NCBI RefSeq assembly: GCF_001500025.1
Contig: NZ_LQIW01000013.1
Coordinates: 1-64,000 of the forward strand
Length of the DNA stretch: 64,000 nt
Direction of reading: 5' to 3'
Source of the DNA: Mycobacterium sp. IS-1590
Lineage (GTDB): Bacteria; Actinomycetota; Actinomycetes; Mycobacteriales; Mycobacteriaceae
The first letter of the stretch is position 1. Each line of letters starts with the position of its first letter. The notes below the pieces were generated by a model, which ran no database searches, had not been told where the DNA came from, and was given only the letters and a program-made list of their open reading frames with translations. Position numbers and translations under genes: made by a program. Of the stretch, positions 54,567-64,000 are shown piece by piece.

Positions 54567-55285
54567 CCAGCGGCCCGGGTGAAGAGCAGTCGAAGATGAA
54601 CGCGACTGACGGCAACGGCGCGGCGGGCGAACCGAAGATCATCGGCGTGCGGCGGGGAATGTTCGGAGCCAAAGGGTCGGGCGACACCTCCGGCTACGGG
54701 CGCCTGGTGCGACCCGTCGCGCTGCCCGGCAGCTCGCCGCGTCCCTACGGCCGCTATTTCGACGAGGTCATCGATCGGCTCGCCGAGGTGCTCGGCGAGG
54801 ACGGTTATGCGGCATCGATCGAGCGCGTCGTGGTCCACCGCGACGAGCTGACCCTCGAGGTCCAACGCGACCAGCTGCCTGTCGTGGCTCGCGCGCTGCG
54901 CGACGATCCGCAGTTGCGCTTCGAGTTGTGTCTCGGGGTCAGTGGGGTGCACTACCCCGACAAGCTCGGGCGCGAACTGCACGCGGTGTATCCGCTGATG
55001 TCGATCACCCACAACCGGCGGATCCTGATCGAGGTCGCCGCGCCGGACGACGACCCGCACATCCCGTCGCTGTTCGAGGTCTATCCCACCACCGACTGGC
55101 ACGAACGCGAGACCTACGACTTCTTCGGCATCATCTTCGACGGGCATCCCGCCCTGACCCGCATCGAGATGCCCGACGACTGGGTCGGGCACCCGCAGCG
55201 CAAGGACTATCCGTTGGGCGGCATCCCGGTGGAATACCACGGCGCCGAGATTCCTCCGCCCGACCAACGGAGGGCCTACAGCTGA
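54563..55285 (+). CDS. nuoC: NADH-quinone oxidoreductase subunit C
   Basis: A 240-residue 30-kDa-type subunit. The N terminus (about 1-60) is a polar, Gly-rich extension typical of actinobacteria; the core has [26 protein letters not shown] and the [39 protein letters not shown] signature. Stop TGA shares the A with the nuoD ATG. Confidence 0.97.
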   Translation: MTSGPGEEQSKMNATDGNGAAGEPKIIGVRRGMFGAKGSGDTSGYGRLVRPVALPGSSPRPYGRYFDEVIDRLAEVLGEDGYAASIERVVVHRDELTLEVQRDQLPVVARALRDDPQLRFELCLGVSGVHYPDKLGRELHAVYPLMSITHNRRILIEVAAPDDDPHIPSLFEVYPTTDWHERETYDFFGIIFDGHPALTRIEMPDDWVGHPQRKDYPLGGIPVEYHGAEIPPPDQRRAYS

Positions 55286-56643
55286 TGAGCATTTCGCACG
55301 TCCCGCCCACGCAGGGCGGCGCTTCGTCCTCGGGCGCGCCGGACAACGAGACGGTAGTCGTTGTCGGCGGCCAGGATTGGGACCAAGTGGTCCAGGCCGC
55401 CAAGGATGCGGCCGCCGCGCACGCGGGTGAACGCATCGTCGTGAACATGGGGCCGCAGCACCCCTCCACCCACGGAGTGCTTCGCCTGATCCTGGAGATC
55501 GAGGGTGAGACGGTCATCTCCGCCCGGTGCGGAATCGGCTACCTGCACACCGGAATCGAGAAGAACCTCGAGTTCCGCAACTGGACGCAGGGCGTCACGT
55601 TCGTCACGCGGATGGACTATCTGTCGCCGTTCTTCAACGAGACGGCCTACTGCCTGGGTGTCGAGAAGCTGCTCGGTGTCACCGACGCGATCCCCGAGCG
55701 CGCCAGCGTGATTCGCGTGATGATGATGGAGCTCAACCGGATCTCCTCGCATCTTGTCGCGCTGGCGACCGGCGGGATGGAACTGGGCGCGATGAGCGCG
55801 ATGTTCTACGGCTTCCGCGAGCGCGAACTGATCCTGTCGGTGTTCGAGACCGTGACGGGCCTGCGGATGAACAGCGCCTACGTCCGGCCGGGCGGCGTGG
55901 CGATGGACCTGCCCGATGAGGCCATTCCGCAGATCCGTGAGTTGCTCGAGCTGATGCCCAAGCGACTCAGGGACCTCGAGGACCTGCTCAACGAGAACTA
56001 CATCTGGAAGGCCCGCACCGTCGGCGTCGGTTATCTCGACCTGACCGGGTGCATGGCGCTCGGGATCACCGGGCCCTGCCTGCGTTCCACCGGGCTGCCG
56101 CACGACCTGCGCAAGGCCCAACCGTACTGCGGCTACGAGACATACGACTTCGACGTGATCACCGATGGGGGCTGCGACTCCTACGGCCGGTATCTGATCC
56201 GAGTCAAGGAGATGCACGAGTCGCTCAAGATCGTCGAGCAGTGCCTGGACCGCCTTCGGCCCGGACCCGTGATGATCGAGGACAAGAAACTGGGTTGGCC
56301 GGCCGACCTGAAGGTCGGCCCCGACGGGCTCGGTAACTCCCCCGAACACATCGCCAGGATCATGGGTCACTCAATGGAGGGGCTGATCCACCACTTCAAA
56401 CTCGTCACCGAGGGAATCCGGGTGCCAGCCGGGCAGGTCTACGTCGCGATCGAGTCTCCGCGAGGCGAACTCGGCGTGCACATGGTCTCCGACGGCGGAA
56501 CCCGCCCCTACCGGGTGCACTATCGGGACCCGTCGTTCAACAACCTGCAGGCCGTCGCCGCGATGTGTGAAGGCGGCATGGTCGCCGATCTGATCACCGC
56601 GGTGGCGTCGATCGACCCGGTGATGGGAGGCGTGGACAGGTGA
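55285..56643 (+). CDS. nuoD: NADH-quinone oxidoreductase subunit D
   Basis: A 452-residue 49-kDa-type subunit that forms the quinone site with Nuo[40 protein letters not shown], and the C-terminal [18 protein letters not shown] with the closing [16 protein letters not shown] end ([12 protein letters not shown]). A 50-residue N-terminal extension precedes the core, as in mycobacteria. Confidence 0.97.
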   Translation: MSISHVPPTQGGASSSGAPDNETVVVVGGQDWDQVVQAAKDAAAAHAGERIVVNMGPQHPSTHGVLRLILEIEGETVISARCGIGYLHTGIEKNLEFRNWTQGVTFVTRMDYLSPFFNETAYCLGVEKLLGVTDAIPERASVIRVMMMELNRISSHLVALATGGMELGAMSAMFYGFRERELILSVFETVTGLRMNSAYVRPGGVAMDLPDEAIPQIRELLELMPKRLRDLEDLLNENYIWKARTVGVGYLDLTGCMALGITGPCLRSTGLPHDLRKAQPYCGYETYDFDVITDGGCDSYGRYLIRVKEMHESLKIVEQCLDRLRPGPVMIEDKKLGWPADLKVGPDGLGNSPEHIARIMGHSMEGLIHHFKLVTEGIRVPAGQVYVAIESPRGELGVHMVSDGGTRPYRVHYRDPSFNNLQAVAAMCEGGMVADLITAVASIDPVMGGVDR

Positions 56644-57503
56644 GCGTATTCCTCGAGCTCGGTCAGCGACCCGAGGAACCCGGCCCGCCGATCAACGGGC
56701 CGGCGTCGTATCCGGACGACGTGACAGCGCGGCTGACCGCCGACGCCGAGCGGATCATCTCGCGCTACCCGCAGTCGCGTTCGGCATTGTTGCCGCTGCT
56801 GCACCTCGTGCAGTCCGAGGACGGATGCCTGACCCCCGCCGGTATCACGTTCTGCGCCAAGCAATTGGGACTGACCGACGCCGAGGTCACCGCGGTGGCG
56901 ACCTTCTACTCGATGTACCGGCGGACACCCACCGGCGAGTACCTCGTCGGGGTGTGCACCAACACGCTGTGCGCGGTGATGGGCGGCGACGCGATTCTCG
57001 AAGCGCTGCAGGAGCATCTGGGTGTGCATGCCGGCGAGACGACGCCGGATGGACGCATCACCCTCGAACACGTCGAGTGCAACGCGGCGTGTGACTACGC
57101 GCCGGTGGTGATGGTCAACTGGGAGTTCTTCGACAACCAGACGATGTCGTCGGCGCGCGACCTCGTCGACGCGCTGCGCGAGGGTGCACCTCCCGAACCG
57201 ACGCGGGGAACGCCGCTTTGTACGTTCCGGGAGACCGCACGCACACTCGCGGGTCTGCCCGACCCGCGCTCGGGTGGCAACAGGGTCGGCGACGCCACGC
57301 TGGCGGGTCTGCGGGTGGCACGCGAACGCGGTATGCAGGCGCCGGCCGCCGACGCCGCGGCCGCTTCCACCGAGACGCTCGACGACCAGACGGCGGGTGT
57401 CGAGGCCACGAAGAACGCGTCCGCCCCGGGCCCATCGGCGACTGTCCCGCCGAAGCCGAACACCGTCGAAACCGACCCAGACACAACGGATTCACGCGCA
57501 TGA
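56640..57503 (+). CDS. nuoE: NADH-quinone oxidoreductase subunit E with long C-terminal extension
   Basis: A 287-residue 24-kDa subunit binding a [2Fe-2S] cluster through cysteines in VCTNTLC and ECNAACD. The conserved core ends near residue 190; beyond it are about 95 residues of low-complexity Ala/Pro/Thr/Ser sequence, longer than in most bacteria. GTG start overlapping nuoD (GTGA) and ATGA overlap with nuoF. Confidence 0.96.
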   Translation: MSVFLELGQRPEEPGPPINGPASYPDDVTARLTADAERIISRYPQSRSALLPLLHLVQSEDGCLTPAGITFCAKQLGLTDAEVTAVATFYSMYRRTPTGEYLVGVCTNTLCAVMGGDAILEALQEHLGVHAGETTPDGRITLEHVECNAACDYAPVVMVNWEFFDNQTMSSARDLVDALREGAPPEPTRGTPLCTFRETARTLAGLPDPRSGGNRVGDATLAGLRVARERGMQAPAADAAAASTETLDDQTAGVEATKNASAPGPSATVPPKPNTVETDPDTTDSRA

Positions 57504-58816
57504 CAGACCTGACACCCGTGTTCACCCGGTTCTGGGACGAGCCCGAACCGTGGTCGATGGAGACCTACCGCCGCCACGGCGGTTACCGCGCCCTCGAGAA
57601 GGCCCTGGCGATGGATCCGGACGAGGTCATCAGCCTGGTGAAGGACTCGGGTCTGCGAGGCCGCGGCGGCGCGGGCTTTCCCACCGGCACCAAGTGGTCG
57701 TTCATCCCGCAGAGCGACACCGGCGCCGGGGCCAAGCCGCACTACCTGGTGGTCAACGCCGATGAATCGGAACCCGGTACGTGCAAGGACATTCCGCTGA
57801 TGTTGACGACCCCGCACTTCCTCATCGAAGGGGCGATCATCGCGGCCTACGCGATCCGGGCGCATCACGCCTTCATCTACCTGCGCGGTGAGGTGGTGCC
57901 GGTGCTGCGCAGGTTGCACGCCGCGGTCGCCGAAGCGCACGAGGCCGGTTTCCTCGGAAACGACATCCAAGGGTCGGGCTTCGACCTGGAGCTGATCGTG
58001 CACGCGGGCGCGGGCGCCTACATCTGCGGTGAGGAGACCGCGCTGCTGGACTCGCTGGAAGGCCGCCGCGGGCAACCGAGGCTGCGGCCGCCGTTCCCCG
58101 CCGTGGCCGGGCTGTACGCCTGCCCGACGGTGGTCAACAACGTCGAGTCCATCGCCAGCGTGCCGCCCATCCTGCTCAACGGAATCGACTGGTTCCGGTC
58201 GATGGGTTCGGAGAAGTCGCCGGGCTTCACGCTGTATTCGCTGTCGGGTCATGTCACCAACCCCGGACAGTACGAGGCGCCGTTGGGCATCACGCTGCGC
58301 GAGTTGCTGGAGTATGCGGGCGGAGTTCGTGCCGGGCACCAGTTGAAGTTCTGGACGCCCGGCGGGTCCTCCACTCCCCTGCTGACCGACGAACACCTCG
58401 ATGTGCCACTGGATTACGAGGGAATGGCCGGCGTGGGCACCATGCTCGGCACCAAAGCGCTGCAGATCTTCGACGAGACCACATGTGTGGTGCGCGCGGT
58501 GCGCCGGTGGACCGACTTCTACGCCCACGAGTCGTGCGGCAAGTGCACACCCTGCCGCGAGGGCACCTACTGGCTGGCCCAGATCTACGAACGTCTGGAG
58601 ACGGGCGCGGGCACGGCTGCCGACATCGACAAACTGCTCGACATCTCCGACAACATCTTCGGAAAAGCGTTCTGCGCCTTGGGCGACGGCGCGGCGGCGC
58701 CCATCATGTCGTCGATCAAGTTCTTCCGCGACGAATACGTCGCCCACCTTGACGGTGGGTGCCCGTTCGATCCGCACGCCTCCACGCTGATGGCGACGCA
58801 AGAGGTGGGCGTGTGA
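57500..58816 (+). CDS. nuoF: NADH-quinone oxidoreductase subunit F
   Basis: A 438-residue NADH-oxidising 51-kDa subunit with FMN/NADH motif [42 protein letters not shown], and the [4Fe-4S] cysteines in [15 protein letters not shown] plus a later [14 protein letters not shown] 57500 overlaps nuoE stop. Confidence 0.97.
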   Translation: MTDLTPVFTRFWDEPEPWSMETYRRHGGYRALEKALAMDPDEVISLVKDSGLRGRGGAGFPTGTKWSFIPQSDTGAGAKPHYLVVNADESEPGTCKDIPLMLTTPHFLIEGAIIAAYAIRAHHAFIYLRGEVVPVLRRLHAAVAEAHEAGFLGNDIQGSGFDLELIVHAGAGAYICGEETALLDSLEGRRGQPRLRPPFPAVAGLYACPTVVNNVESIASVPPILLNGIDWFRSMGSEKSPGFTLYSLSGHVTNPGQYEAPLGITLRELLEYAGGVRAGHQLKFWTPGGSSTPLLTDEHLDVPLDYEGMAGVGTMLGTKALQIFDETTCVVRAVRRWTDFYAHESCGKCTPCREGTYWLAQIYERLETGAGTAADIDKLLDISDNIFGKAFCALGDGAAAPIMSSIKFFRDEYVAHLDGGCPFDPHASTLMATQEVGV

Positions 58817-58844
58817 TGGGGCGGCGAATCAGAGGGGTGACTCG

Positions 58845-61235
58845 ATGACGCAGACGGCTGACACCGGGGCGGATACCGGCGTCGAGATGGTGCAGTTGTC
58901 CATCGACGGCGTCGACGTCAGTGTTCCGAAGGGCACGTTGGTGATTCGGGCCGCCGAACTGATCGGCATCCAGATCCCACGGTTCTGCGACCATCCGCTG
59001 CTCGACCCGGTGGGGGCATGCCGGCAGTGCCTGGTCGAGGTGGAGGGCCAGCGCAAACCGATGGCCTCGTGCACGACCACCTGCACCCCGGACATGGTGG
59101 TGCGCACGCAGTACACCTCGGCGGAGGCTGACAAGGCGCAGCAGGGCATCATGGAGTTCCTGCTGATCAACCATCCGCTCGACTGTCCGGTGTGCGACAA
59201 GGGTGGCGAGTGCCCGCTGCAGAACCAGGCGATGTCCAACGGCCGCGCCGAAACTCGGTTCGAAGACGTCAAACGCACCTTCCCGAAACCGATCAACATC
59301 TCCTCACAGGTGCTGTTGGACCGCGAGCGCTGTGTGCTGTGCGCGCGCTGCACCCGGTTCTCCGAGCAGATCGCCGGGGACCCGTTCATCGAGCTGCTCG
59401 AGCGCGGTGCGCTGCAACAGGTCGGCATCGCGACGGATGAACCGTTCGAGTCGTACTTCTCCGGCAATACCGTGCAGATCTGCCCGGTCGGCGCGCTGAC
59501 CGGCGCGGCCTACCGCTTCCGGGCCCGGCCGTTCGACCTGGTGTCGAGCCCCAGCGTGTGCGAGCACTGCGCGTCGGGATGCGCCCAGCGCACCGACCAT
59601 CGGCGTGGAAAAGTCATGCGCCGATTGGCCGGTGACGAACCGCAGGTCAACGAGGAATGGAACTGCGACAAGGGTCGCTGGGCGTTCACCTACACCACTC
59701 AGGGCGACCGCATCACCACCCCGATGATCCGCGACGAGGACGGCAAATTGCGGCCGGCCTCCTGGTCGGAGGCCCTTGTGGTGGCCGGCACCGGGCTGGC
59801 GGCCGCCGCCGGAAGCGCGGGTGTGCTGGTCGGTGGCCGGATGACCGTCGAAGACGCCTACGCATACTCCAAGTTCGCCCGGATCGTGCTCAACACCAAC
59901 GACATCGACTTCCGGGCGCGGTCGCACAGCGCCGAGGAGGCCGACTTCTTGGCCGCCCGCGTCGCAGGACAGCCGATGACGGTGACCTACGCCGATCTGG
60001 AGAACGCGCCGACGGTCCTGCTGGCCGGGTTCGAGCCGGAAGAGGAATCCCCGATCGTGTTCCTGCGGCTGCGCAAGGCGGTGCGCAAGAACGGGTTGCA
60101 GGTCGTCTCCGTCGCCCCGTTCGCCAGCCGCGCCCTGACCAAGCTGCGGGGCCGCCTGGTCACCGCCGCCCCGGGAGACGAGGCCGGTGCCCTCGACGAG
60201 CTGGTCGACGACCCGCAGTTGCGGCTGCCTGGCGCAGTCATCATGGTCGGTGAACGTCTGGCCACATCACCCGGAGCCCTCTCTGCGGCAAGCAGATTGG
60301 CCGACGCGACGGGCGCCCGGCTGGCCTGGGTGCCGAGACGGGCAGGCGAACGAGGCGCGGCTGAGGCCGGCGCCTTGCCGAACCTGCTGCCCGGTGGCCG
60401 GCCGATCGCCGACAGCGCGGCCGTCGAGCAGACCGCGGCGGCATGGCACGTCAGCGGGCTGCCCGCCGGAACGGGCCGCGACACCACCGCGATCCTGGAG
60501 GCGGCGCGCAGCGGTGAACTGGGCGCCCTGCTCGTCGGCGGCGTCGAGATCGCCGACCTACCCGATCCCGAGGCGGCGTTGGCCGCGATCGAGTCCACGC
60601 CGTTCGTCGTCAGCCTCGAGCTGCGGGAGAGCGCGGTCACCGCGGTCGCCGACGTCGTGTTCCCCATCGCGCCCGTGGTGGAGAAGGCCGGCTCATTCCT
60701 GAACTGGGAAGGCCGACTTCGCCCGTTCCAACCGTCACTGAAGACCAACGCCATCCCCGATCTGCGGGTCTTGAACTTCCTGGCCGACGAGATCGGTGTC
60801 GCGCTGAACCTGCCGACCGCGGAGGCCGCCGGGGACGAGATGTCGCGCCTGGGCATGTGGGCGGGCCGACGGCCCGAGGCGCCGGATGTCCCTGCGGCGA
60901 GGCGAACCTCGCCTGCCGAGGGACAAGCCGTGCTCGCCGGGTGGCGGATGCTGCTCGACGAGGGGCGACTGCAGGACGGCGAACCGCACCTGGCCGGTAC
61001 CGCCCGGGCTCCGGTGGCACGACTCTCCGCCGCCACCGCCGCCGAGATCGGCGCCGCGGAGGGCGATCTAATCACCGCGAGGACACCCCGCGGGACGATC
61101 ACGCTTCCGCTGGCCGTCACCGACATGGACGACCGCGTGATCTGGCTTCCCCTGAACTCGCCGGGTTCGGCGGTGCACCGGAGCCTCGGGGTGTCCACCG
61201 GTGATGTCGTGTCGATCGGACGGGCCGAACCGTGA
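58845..61235 (+). CDS. nuoG: NADH-quinone oxidoreductase subunit G
   Basis: A 796-residue 75-kDa-type subunit. [2Fe-2S] cysteines in [18 protein letters not shown], the His-Cys [4Fe-4S] motif [17 protein letters not shown], further clusters in [13 protein letters not shown] and CEHCASGC, then a molybdopterin-oxidoreductase-like domain. Ends four bases inside nuoH. Confidence 0.97.
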   Translation: MTQTADTGADTGVEMVQLSIDGVDVSVPKGTLVIRAAELIGIQIPRFCDHPLLDPVGACRQCLVEVEGQRKPMASCTTTCTPDMVVRTQYTSAEADKAQQGIMEFLLINHPLDCPVCDKGGECPLQNQAMSNGRAETRFEDVKRTFPKPINISSQVLLDRERCVLCARCTRFSEQIAGDPFIELLERGALQQVGIATDEPFESYFSGNTVQICPVGALTGAAYRFRARPFDLVSSPSVCEHCASGCAQRTDHRRGKVMRRLAGDEPQVNEEWNCDKGRWAFTYTTQGDRITTPMIRDEDGKLRPASWSEALVVAGTGLAAAAGSAGVLVGGRMTVEDAYAYSKFARIVLNTNDIDFRARSHSAEEADFLAARVAGQPMTVTYADLENAPTVLLAGFEPEEESPIVFLRLRKAVRKNGLQVVSVAPFASRALTKLRGRLVTAAPGDEAGALDELVDDPQLRLPGAVIMVGERLATSPGALSAASRLADATGARLAWVPRRAGERGAAEAGALPNLLPGGRPIADSAAVEQTAAAWHVSGLPAGTGRDTTAILEAARSGELGALLVGGVEIADLPDPEAALAAIESTPFVVSLELRESAVTAVADVVFPIAPVVEKAGSFLNWEGRLRPFQPSLKTNAIPDLRVLNFLADEIGVALNLPTAEAAGDEMSRLGMWAGRRPEAPDVPAARRTSPAEGQAVLAGWRMLLDEGRLQDGEPHLAGTARAPVARLSAATAAEIGAAEGDLITARTPRGTITLPLAVTDMDDRVIWLPLNSPGSAVHRSLGVSTGDVVSIGRAEP

Positions 61236-62488
61236 TCCACCCCGATCCCACCCTGTTCGGTCACGATCCGTGGTGGCTGATCCTGGCCAAGTCGCTCGCG
61301 ATCTTCGCGTTCCTGATGCTGTCGGTCCTCTCCGCGATCCTCATCGAGCGCAAACTTCTGGGCCGCATGCAGATGCGGTTCGGACCCAACCGCGTTGGGC
61401 CCAAGGGACTTCTGCAGTCGCTCGTCGACGGCGTCAAGCTCGCGCTCAAGGAGGGCCTGGTCCCGGCCGGGGTGGACAAGTTCGTCTACCTTGCGGCACC
61501 GGTGATCTCCGCGGTGCCCGCCTTCATCGCATTCGCCGTCATTCCGATGGGCGGCGAGGTGTCGATCTTCGGCCACCGCACCGCTCTGCAGCTGACGGAC
61601 ATGCCCGTCGCCGTCCTCTACATCCTGGCGGCGACCTCCATCGGTGTGTACGGGATCGTGCTGGCCGGATGGGCGTCGGGCTCGACGTACCCGCTGTTGG
61701 GCGGGATTCGTTCGAGCGCGCAGGTGATTTCGTATGAGATCGCGATGGCGCTGTCGTTCGTGGCGGTGTTCATCTACGCGGGCTCGATGTCGACCTCCGG
61801 CATCGTGGCCGCCCAGCACGGCACCTGGTTCATCTTCCTGCTGCTGCCGTCGTTCCTGGTCTACGTCATCTCGATGGTGGGCGAAACCAACCGTGCGCCT
61901 TTCGATCTGCCCGAAGCCGAGGGTGAACTGGTCGGCGGATTCCACACCGAGTACTCGTCGATCAAGTTCGCGATGTTCATGCTCGCCGAGTACGTCAACA
62001 TGACCACGGTCTCCGCGCTGGCGACCACAATGTTCCTCGGCGGCTGGCACGCACCGTGGCCCATCAACATGTGGGACGGCGCGAATACAGGCTGGTGGCC
62101 CCTGCTGTGGTTCGTCGCCAAGGTGTGGGGCTTCATGTTCCTGTTCTTCTGGCTGCGCGCCACGCTGCCGCGCATGCGCTACGACCAGTTCATGGCGCTG
62201 GGATGGAAGGTACTCATCCCGTTCTCGTTGGCGTGGATCATGATCGTCGCCACGGCGCGCGCGCTCCACAACGAGGGTTTCAGCCAGGTGACGACGACGC
62301 TGGCCTCGCTCGGCGCCATCGCGACACTGCTGGTCGCCGTGGCGTTGTGGCGGGCGGTGCGCCGACGCAACGTTCGCGCCATCCCGCGGCAGAAGCTGGA
62401 TCCGGAGATCTTCCCCACCCCGCCCCTGCCGGGCAGCACAGAGCCTGATTCGAGGCAGACCGCAACCAAGGAGCCAGCCGATGCCTAA
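61232..62488 (+). CDS. nuoH: NADH-quinone oxidoreductase subunit H
   Basis: A 418-residue membrane subunit with about eight transmembrane segments. [42 protein letters not shown] and [26 protein letters not shown] are the signatures of the quinone-channel loops. GTG start in nuoG overlap; C-terminal 60-residue polar tail. Confidence 0.97.
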   Translation: MIHPDPTLFGHDPWWLILAKSLAIFAFLMLSVLSAILIERKLLGRMQMRFGPNRVGPKGLLQSLVDGVKLALKEGLVPAGVDKFVYLAAPVISAVPAFIAFAVIPMGGEVSIFGHRTALQLTDMPVAVLYILAATSIGVYGIVLAGWASGSTYPLLGGIRSSAQVISYEIAMALSFVAVFIYAGSMSTSGIVAAQHGTWFIFLLLPSFLVYVISMVGETNRAPFDLPEAEGELVGGFHTEYSSIKFAMFMLAEYVNMTTVSALATTMFLGGWHAPWPINMWDGANTGWWPLLWFVAKVWGFMFLFFWLRATLPRMRYDQFMALGWKVLIPFSLAWIMIVATARALHNEGFSQVTTTLASLGAIATLLVAVALWRAVRRRNVRAIPRQKLDPEIFPTPPLPGSTEPDSRQTATKEPADA

Positions 62489-63026
62489 GTTCCTCGACGC
62501 GCTGAAGGGTTTCGGGGTCACCTTCGGAACCATGTTCAAAAAGCCGATCACCGAGGAGTATCCGGAGAAACCGGGCCCCGTCGCCAAGCGCTATCACGGC
62601 CGGCATCAACTCAACCGGTACCCGGACGGTCTGGAGAAGTGCATCGGGTGCGAACTGTGCGCCTGGGCCTGCCCCGCCGACGCCATCTACGTCGAGGGTG
62701 CCGACAACACCGAGGACGAACGGTATTCCCCCGGTGAGCGGTACGGCCGGGTCTACCAGATCAACTATCTGCGCTGCATCGGCTGCGGTCTGTGCATCGA
62801 GGCCTGCCCCACCCGGGCGTTGACGATGACCAACGACTACGAGATGGCCGACGACAACCGCGCCGACCTGATCTGGGGTAAGGACAAGCTGTTGGCGCCG
62901 TTGCGATCCGGCATGCTGCCGCCGCCGCATCCGATGGCGCCGGGCACCACCGACGACGACTACTACCTGGGCAACATCGGGCCCGTCGAGGCCGAGCCCC
63001 AGAAGGTCGCCGAGGACGTGCGATGA
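62481..63026 (+). CDS. nuoI: NADH-quinone oxidoreductase subunit I
   Basis: A 181-residue subunit with two [4Fe-4S] ferredoxin motifs, [12 protein letters not shown] (about 54-65) and [12 protein letters not shown] (about 99-110). AAGGAG lies before the ATG. Overlaps nuoH and nuoJ. Confidence 0.97.
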   Translation: MPKFLDALKGFGVTFGTMFKKPITEEYPEKPGPVAKRYHGRHQLNRYPDGLEKCIGCELCAWACPADAIYVEGADNTEDERYSPGERYGRVYQINYLRCIGCGLCIEACPTRALTMTNDYEMADDNRADLIWGKDKLLAPLRSGMLPPPHPMAPGTTDDDYYLGNIGPVEAEPQKVAEDVR

Positions 63027-63793
63027 GGCTCGACCTGCTCGCGGCCGTGGCCGCCGACAACCCGGGACAGACCACGACCACCGAGGCCGTGCTGTTCTGG
63101 GTGTTGGGCATCGTGGCGGTCGTCGGTGCGCTCGGGGTGATCGCCGCGCCGAAAGCGGTGTACTCGGCGATGTTTCTGGCCACGACGATGATCGTGTTGG
63201 CCGTGTTCTACATCGCCCAGGGCGCGCTGTTCCTCGGCGTCGTGCAGGTGGTGGTCTACACCGGCGCCGTCATGATGATCTTCTTGTTCGTGCTGATGCT
63301 CATCGGCGTCGACTCGTCGGACTCGCTCGTGGAAACGATTCGCGGACAACGGGTTGCGGCTGTCGTCATCGGTGTCGGCTTCGGCCTGCTGCTCATCGCG
63401 GGCATCGGCAACGTCTCGGTGGGCGGCTTCACCGGCCTGGCCCAGGCGAACGCGGGTGGCAACGTCGAGGGGTTGGCGGCGCTGATCTTCGTGCGGTACC
63501 TGTGGGCGTTCGAGTTGACCAGCGCGTTGCTGATCACCGCCGCGCTCGGCGCGATGGTGCTGGCACACCGGGAACGCTTCGGCCGCCGCAAGACCCAGCG
63601 CGAACTCGCCGAGGAACGGTTCAAACCGGGCGGCTATCCGACGACGCTGCCGAACCCTGGTGTCTTCGCGCGCAACAACGCCGTCGACATCGCCGCCCGG
63701 CTACCCGACGGGTCCGGGTCGGACCTGTCCGTCAGCCCCATCCTGCAGAAACGGACCGTCACCGTGACGAACGGCAGAGGAGGCGGGGAGTGA
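63023..63793 (+). CDS. nuoJ: NADH-quinone oxidoreductase subunit J
   Basis: A 256-residue membrane subunit with five transmembrane segments (about 20-175), core [21 protein letters not shown]. The C-terminal 70 residues are polar. ATG start, ATGA overlap with nuoI and GTGA overlap with nuoK. Confidence 0.96.
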   Translation: MRLDLLAAVAADNPGQTTTTEAVLFWVLGIVAVVGALGVIAAPKAVYSAMFLATTMIVLAVFYIAQGALFLGVVQVVVYTGAVMMIFLFVLMLIGVDSSDSLVETIRGQRVAAVVIGVGFGLLLIAGIGNVSVGGFTGLAQANAGGNVEGLAALIFVRYLWAFELTSALLITAALGAMVLAHRERFGRRKTQRELAEERFKPGGYPTTLPNPGVFARNNAVDIAARLPDGSGSDLSVSPILQKRTVTVTNGRGGGE

Positions 63794-64000
63794 ACCCCGA
63801 CAACTATCTCTATCTGTCGGCGCTGTTGTTCACGATCGGCGCGGCCGGAGTGCTGTTGCGCCGCAACGCGATCGTGGTGTTCATGTGCGTCGAGCTGATG
63901 TTGAACGCGGCCAACCTCGCGTTCGTCTCGTTCTCCCGCATGCACGGCCACCTCAACGGCCAAGTGGTCGCGTTCTTCACCATGGTGGTCGCCGCCTGCG
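63790..64000 (+). CDS. nuoK: NADH-quinone oxidoreductase subunit K (partial, cut by right edge)
   Basis: 70 codons of NuoK from GTG 63790 to the window end: [20 protein letters not shown], then [21 protein letters not shown] with the membrane Glu, typical of the MrpC/NuoK family. GGCGGGGAG precedes it. NuoL to NuoN should follow beyond the window. Confidence 0.95.
   Translation, partial: MNPDNYLYLSALLFTIGAAGVLLRRNAIVVFMCVELMLNAANLAFVSFSRMHGHLNGQVVAFFTMVVAAC

Noticed and set aside
59987..62587. Open frame of 866 codons antisense to nuoG/nuoH
   Set aside because: It mirrors two convincing complex I genes, has an Arg/His/Gln-rich composition without any domain, and is a usual result of high GC on the opposite strand.

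Overview
The window is high-GC DNA from an actinobacterium, almost certainly a fast-growing mycobacterium (Mycolicibacterium type). The evidence is a run of genes in recognisable mycobacterial order (smpB, ftsX, ftsE, a Pro/Thr-rich membrane protein, an MscS channel, prfB, fprA, then hisN, fadE24, fadE23 and finally an orphan receiver protein followed by the nuo operon), an antigen-85 mycolyltransferase, a tmRNA with an actinobacterial tag, a mycofactocin-type SDR, F420/mycothiol-type enzymes, and a very high density of acyl-CoA enzymes, P450 and TetR regulators.

Region 1 (1-16.7 kb) is an accessory CoA-ester catabolic cluster. A leftward operon (9298 down to about 54, nearly all joints being 4-base start/stop overlaps) encodes a luciferase-like monooxygenase, an acyl-CoA ligase, a thiolase-fold lipid-transfer-like protein with a DUF35 partner, a SnoaL-like protein, a fused alpha-beta 2-oxoacid dehydrogenase E1, a free lipoyl domain and three unusual crotonase-fold proteins. 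A divergent rightward operon (9393-15866) encodes a MaoC hydratase, TetR, SDR, a fourth crotonase, a second acyl-CoA ligase, a SnoaL-like protein and an acyl-CoA dehydrogenase. A 29-bp near-perfect palindrome lies between the two operons and is the obvious operator.

Region 2 (15.8-24.1 kb) holds more regulators and redox enzymes: two SDRs and a TetR around a divergent promoter, an SDR coupled to a DUF427-TesB fusion, a mycofactocin-coupled SDR followed by a TetR with its own 28-bp operator and a di-iron ferritin-like protein, and a TetR-P450 pair with its own operator. The ssrA gene (24170-24535, minus) follows with its terminator.

Region 3 (24.6-39.9 kb) is mostly core genome: a mycothiol-dependent isomerase-like protein, a bifunctional GGDEF-EAL protein, an EamA transporter that seems to start at CTG inside the smpB stop, smpB, ftsX, ftsE, a secreted Pro/Thr-rich protein, an MscS channel, prfB, divergent fprA, hisN and the fadE24-fadE23 pair, then an AcuI/YhdH-type oxidoreductase.

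Region 4 (40-53.1 kb) starts with an antigen-85 gene and continues with a TetR, a flavin monooxygenase with a tandem-repeat promoter, a Ddn-like protein and a tightly overlapped operon (homogentisate-dioxygenase-like cupin, alpha/beta hydrolase, CaiB CoA transferase, HMG-CoA-lyase-like aldolase, TetR, acyl-CoA dehydrogenase, APH-fold kinase-like protein, small helical protein). A methyltransferase with a MerR/SoxR-style promoter, a SnoaL protein and a YceI protein follow.

Region 5 (53.1-64 kb) is the orphan receiver-like protein and the respiratory complex I operon nuoA-nuoK, cut by the right edge inside nuoK. No CRISPR array, insertion sequence or tRNA gene was seen.
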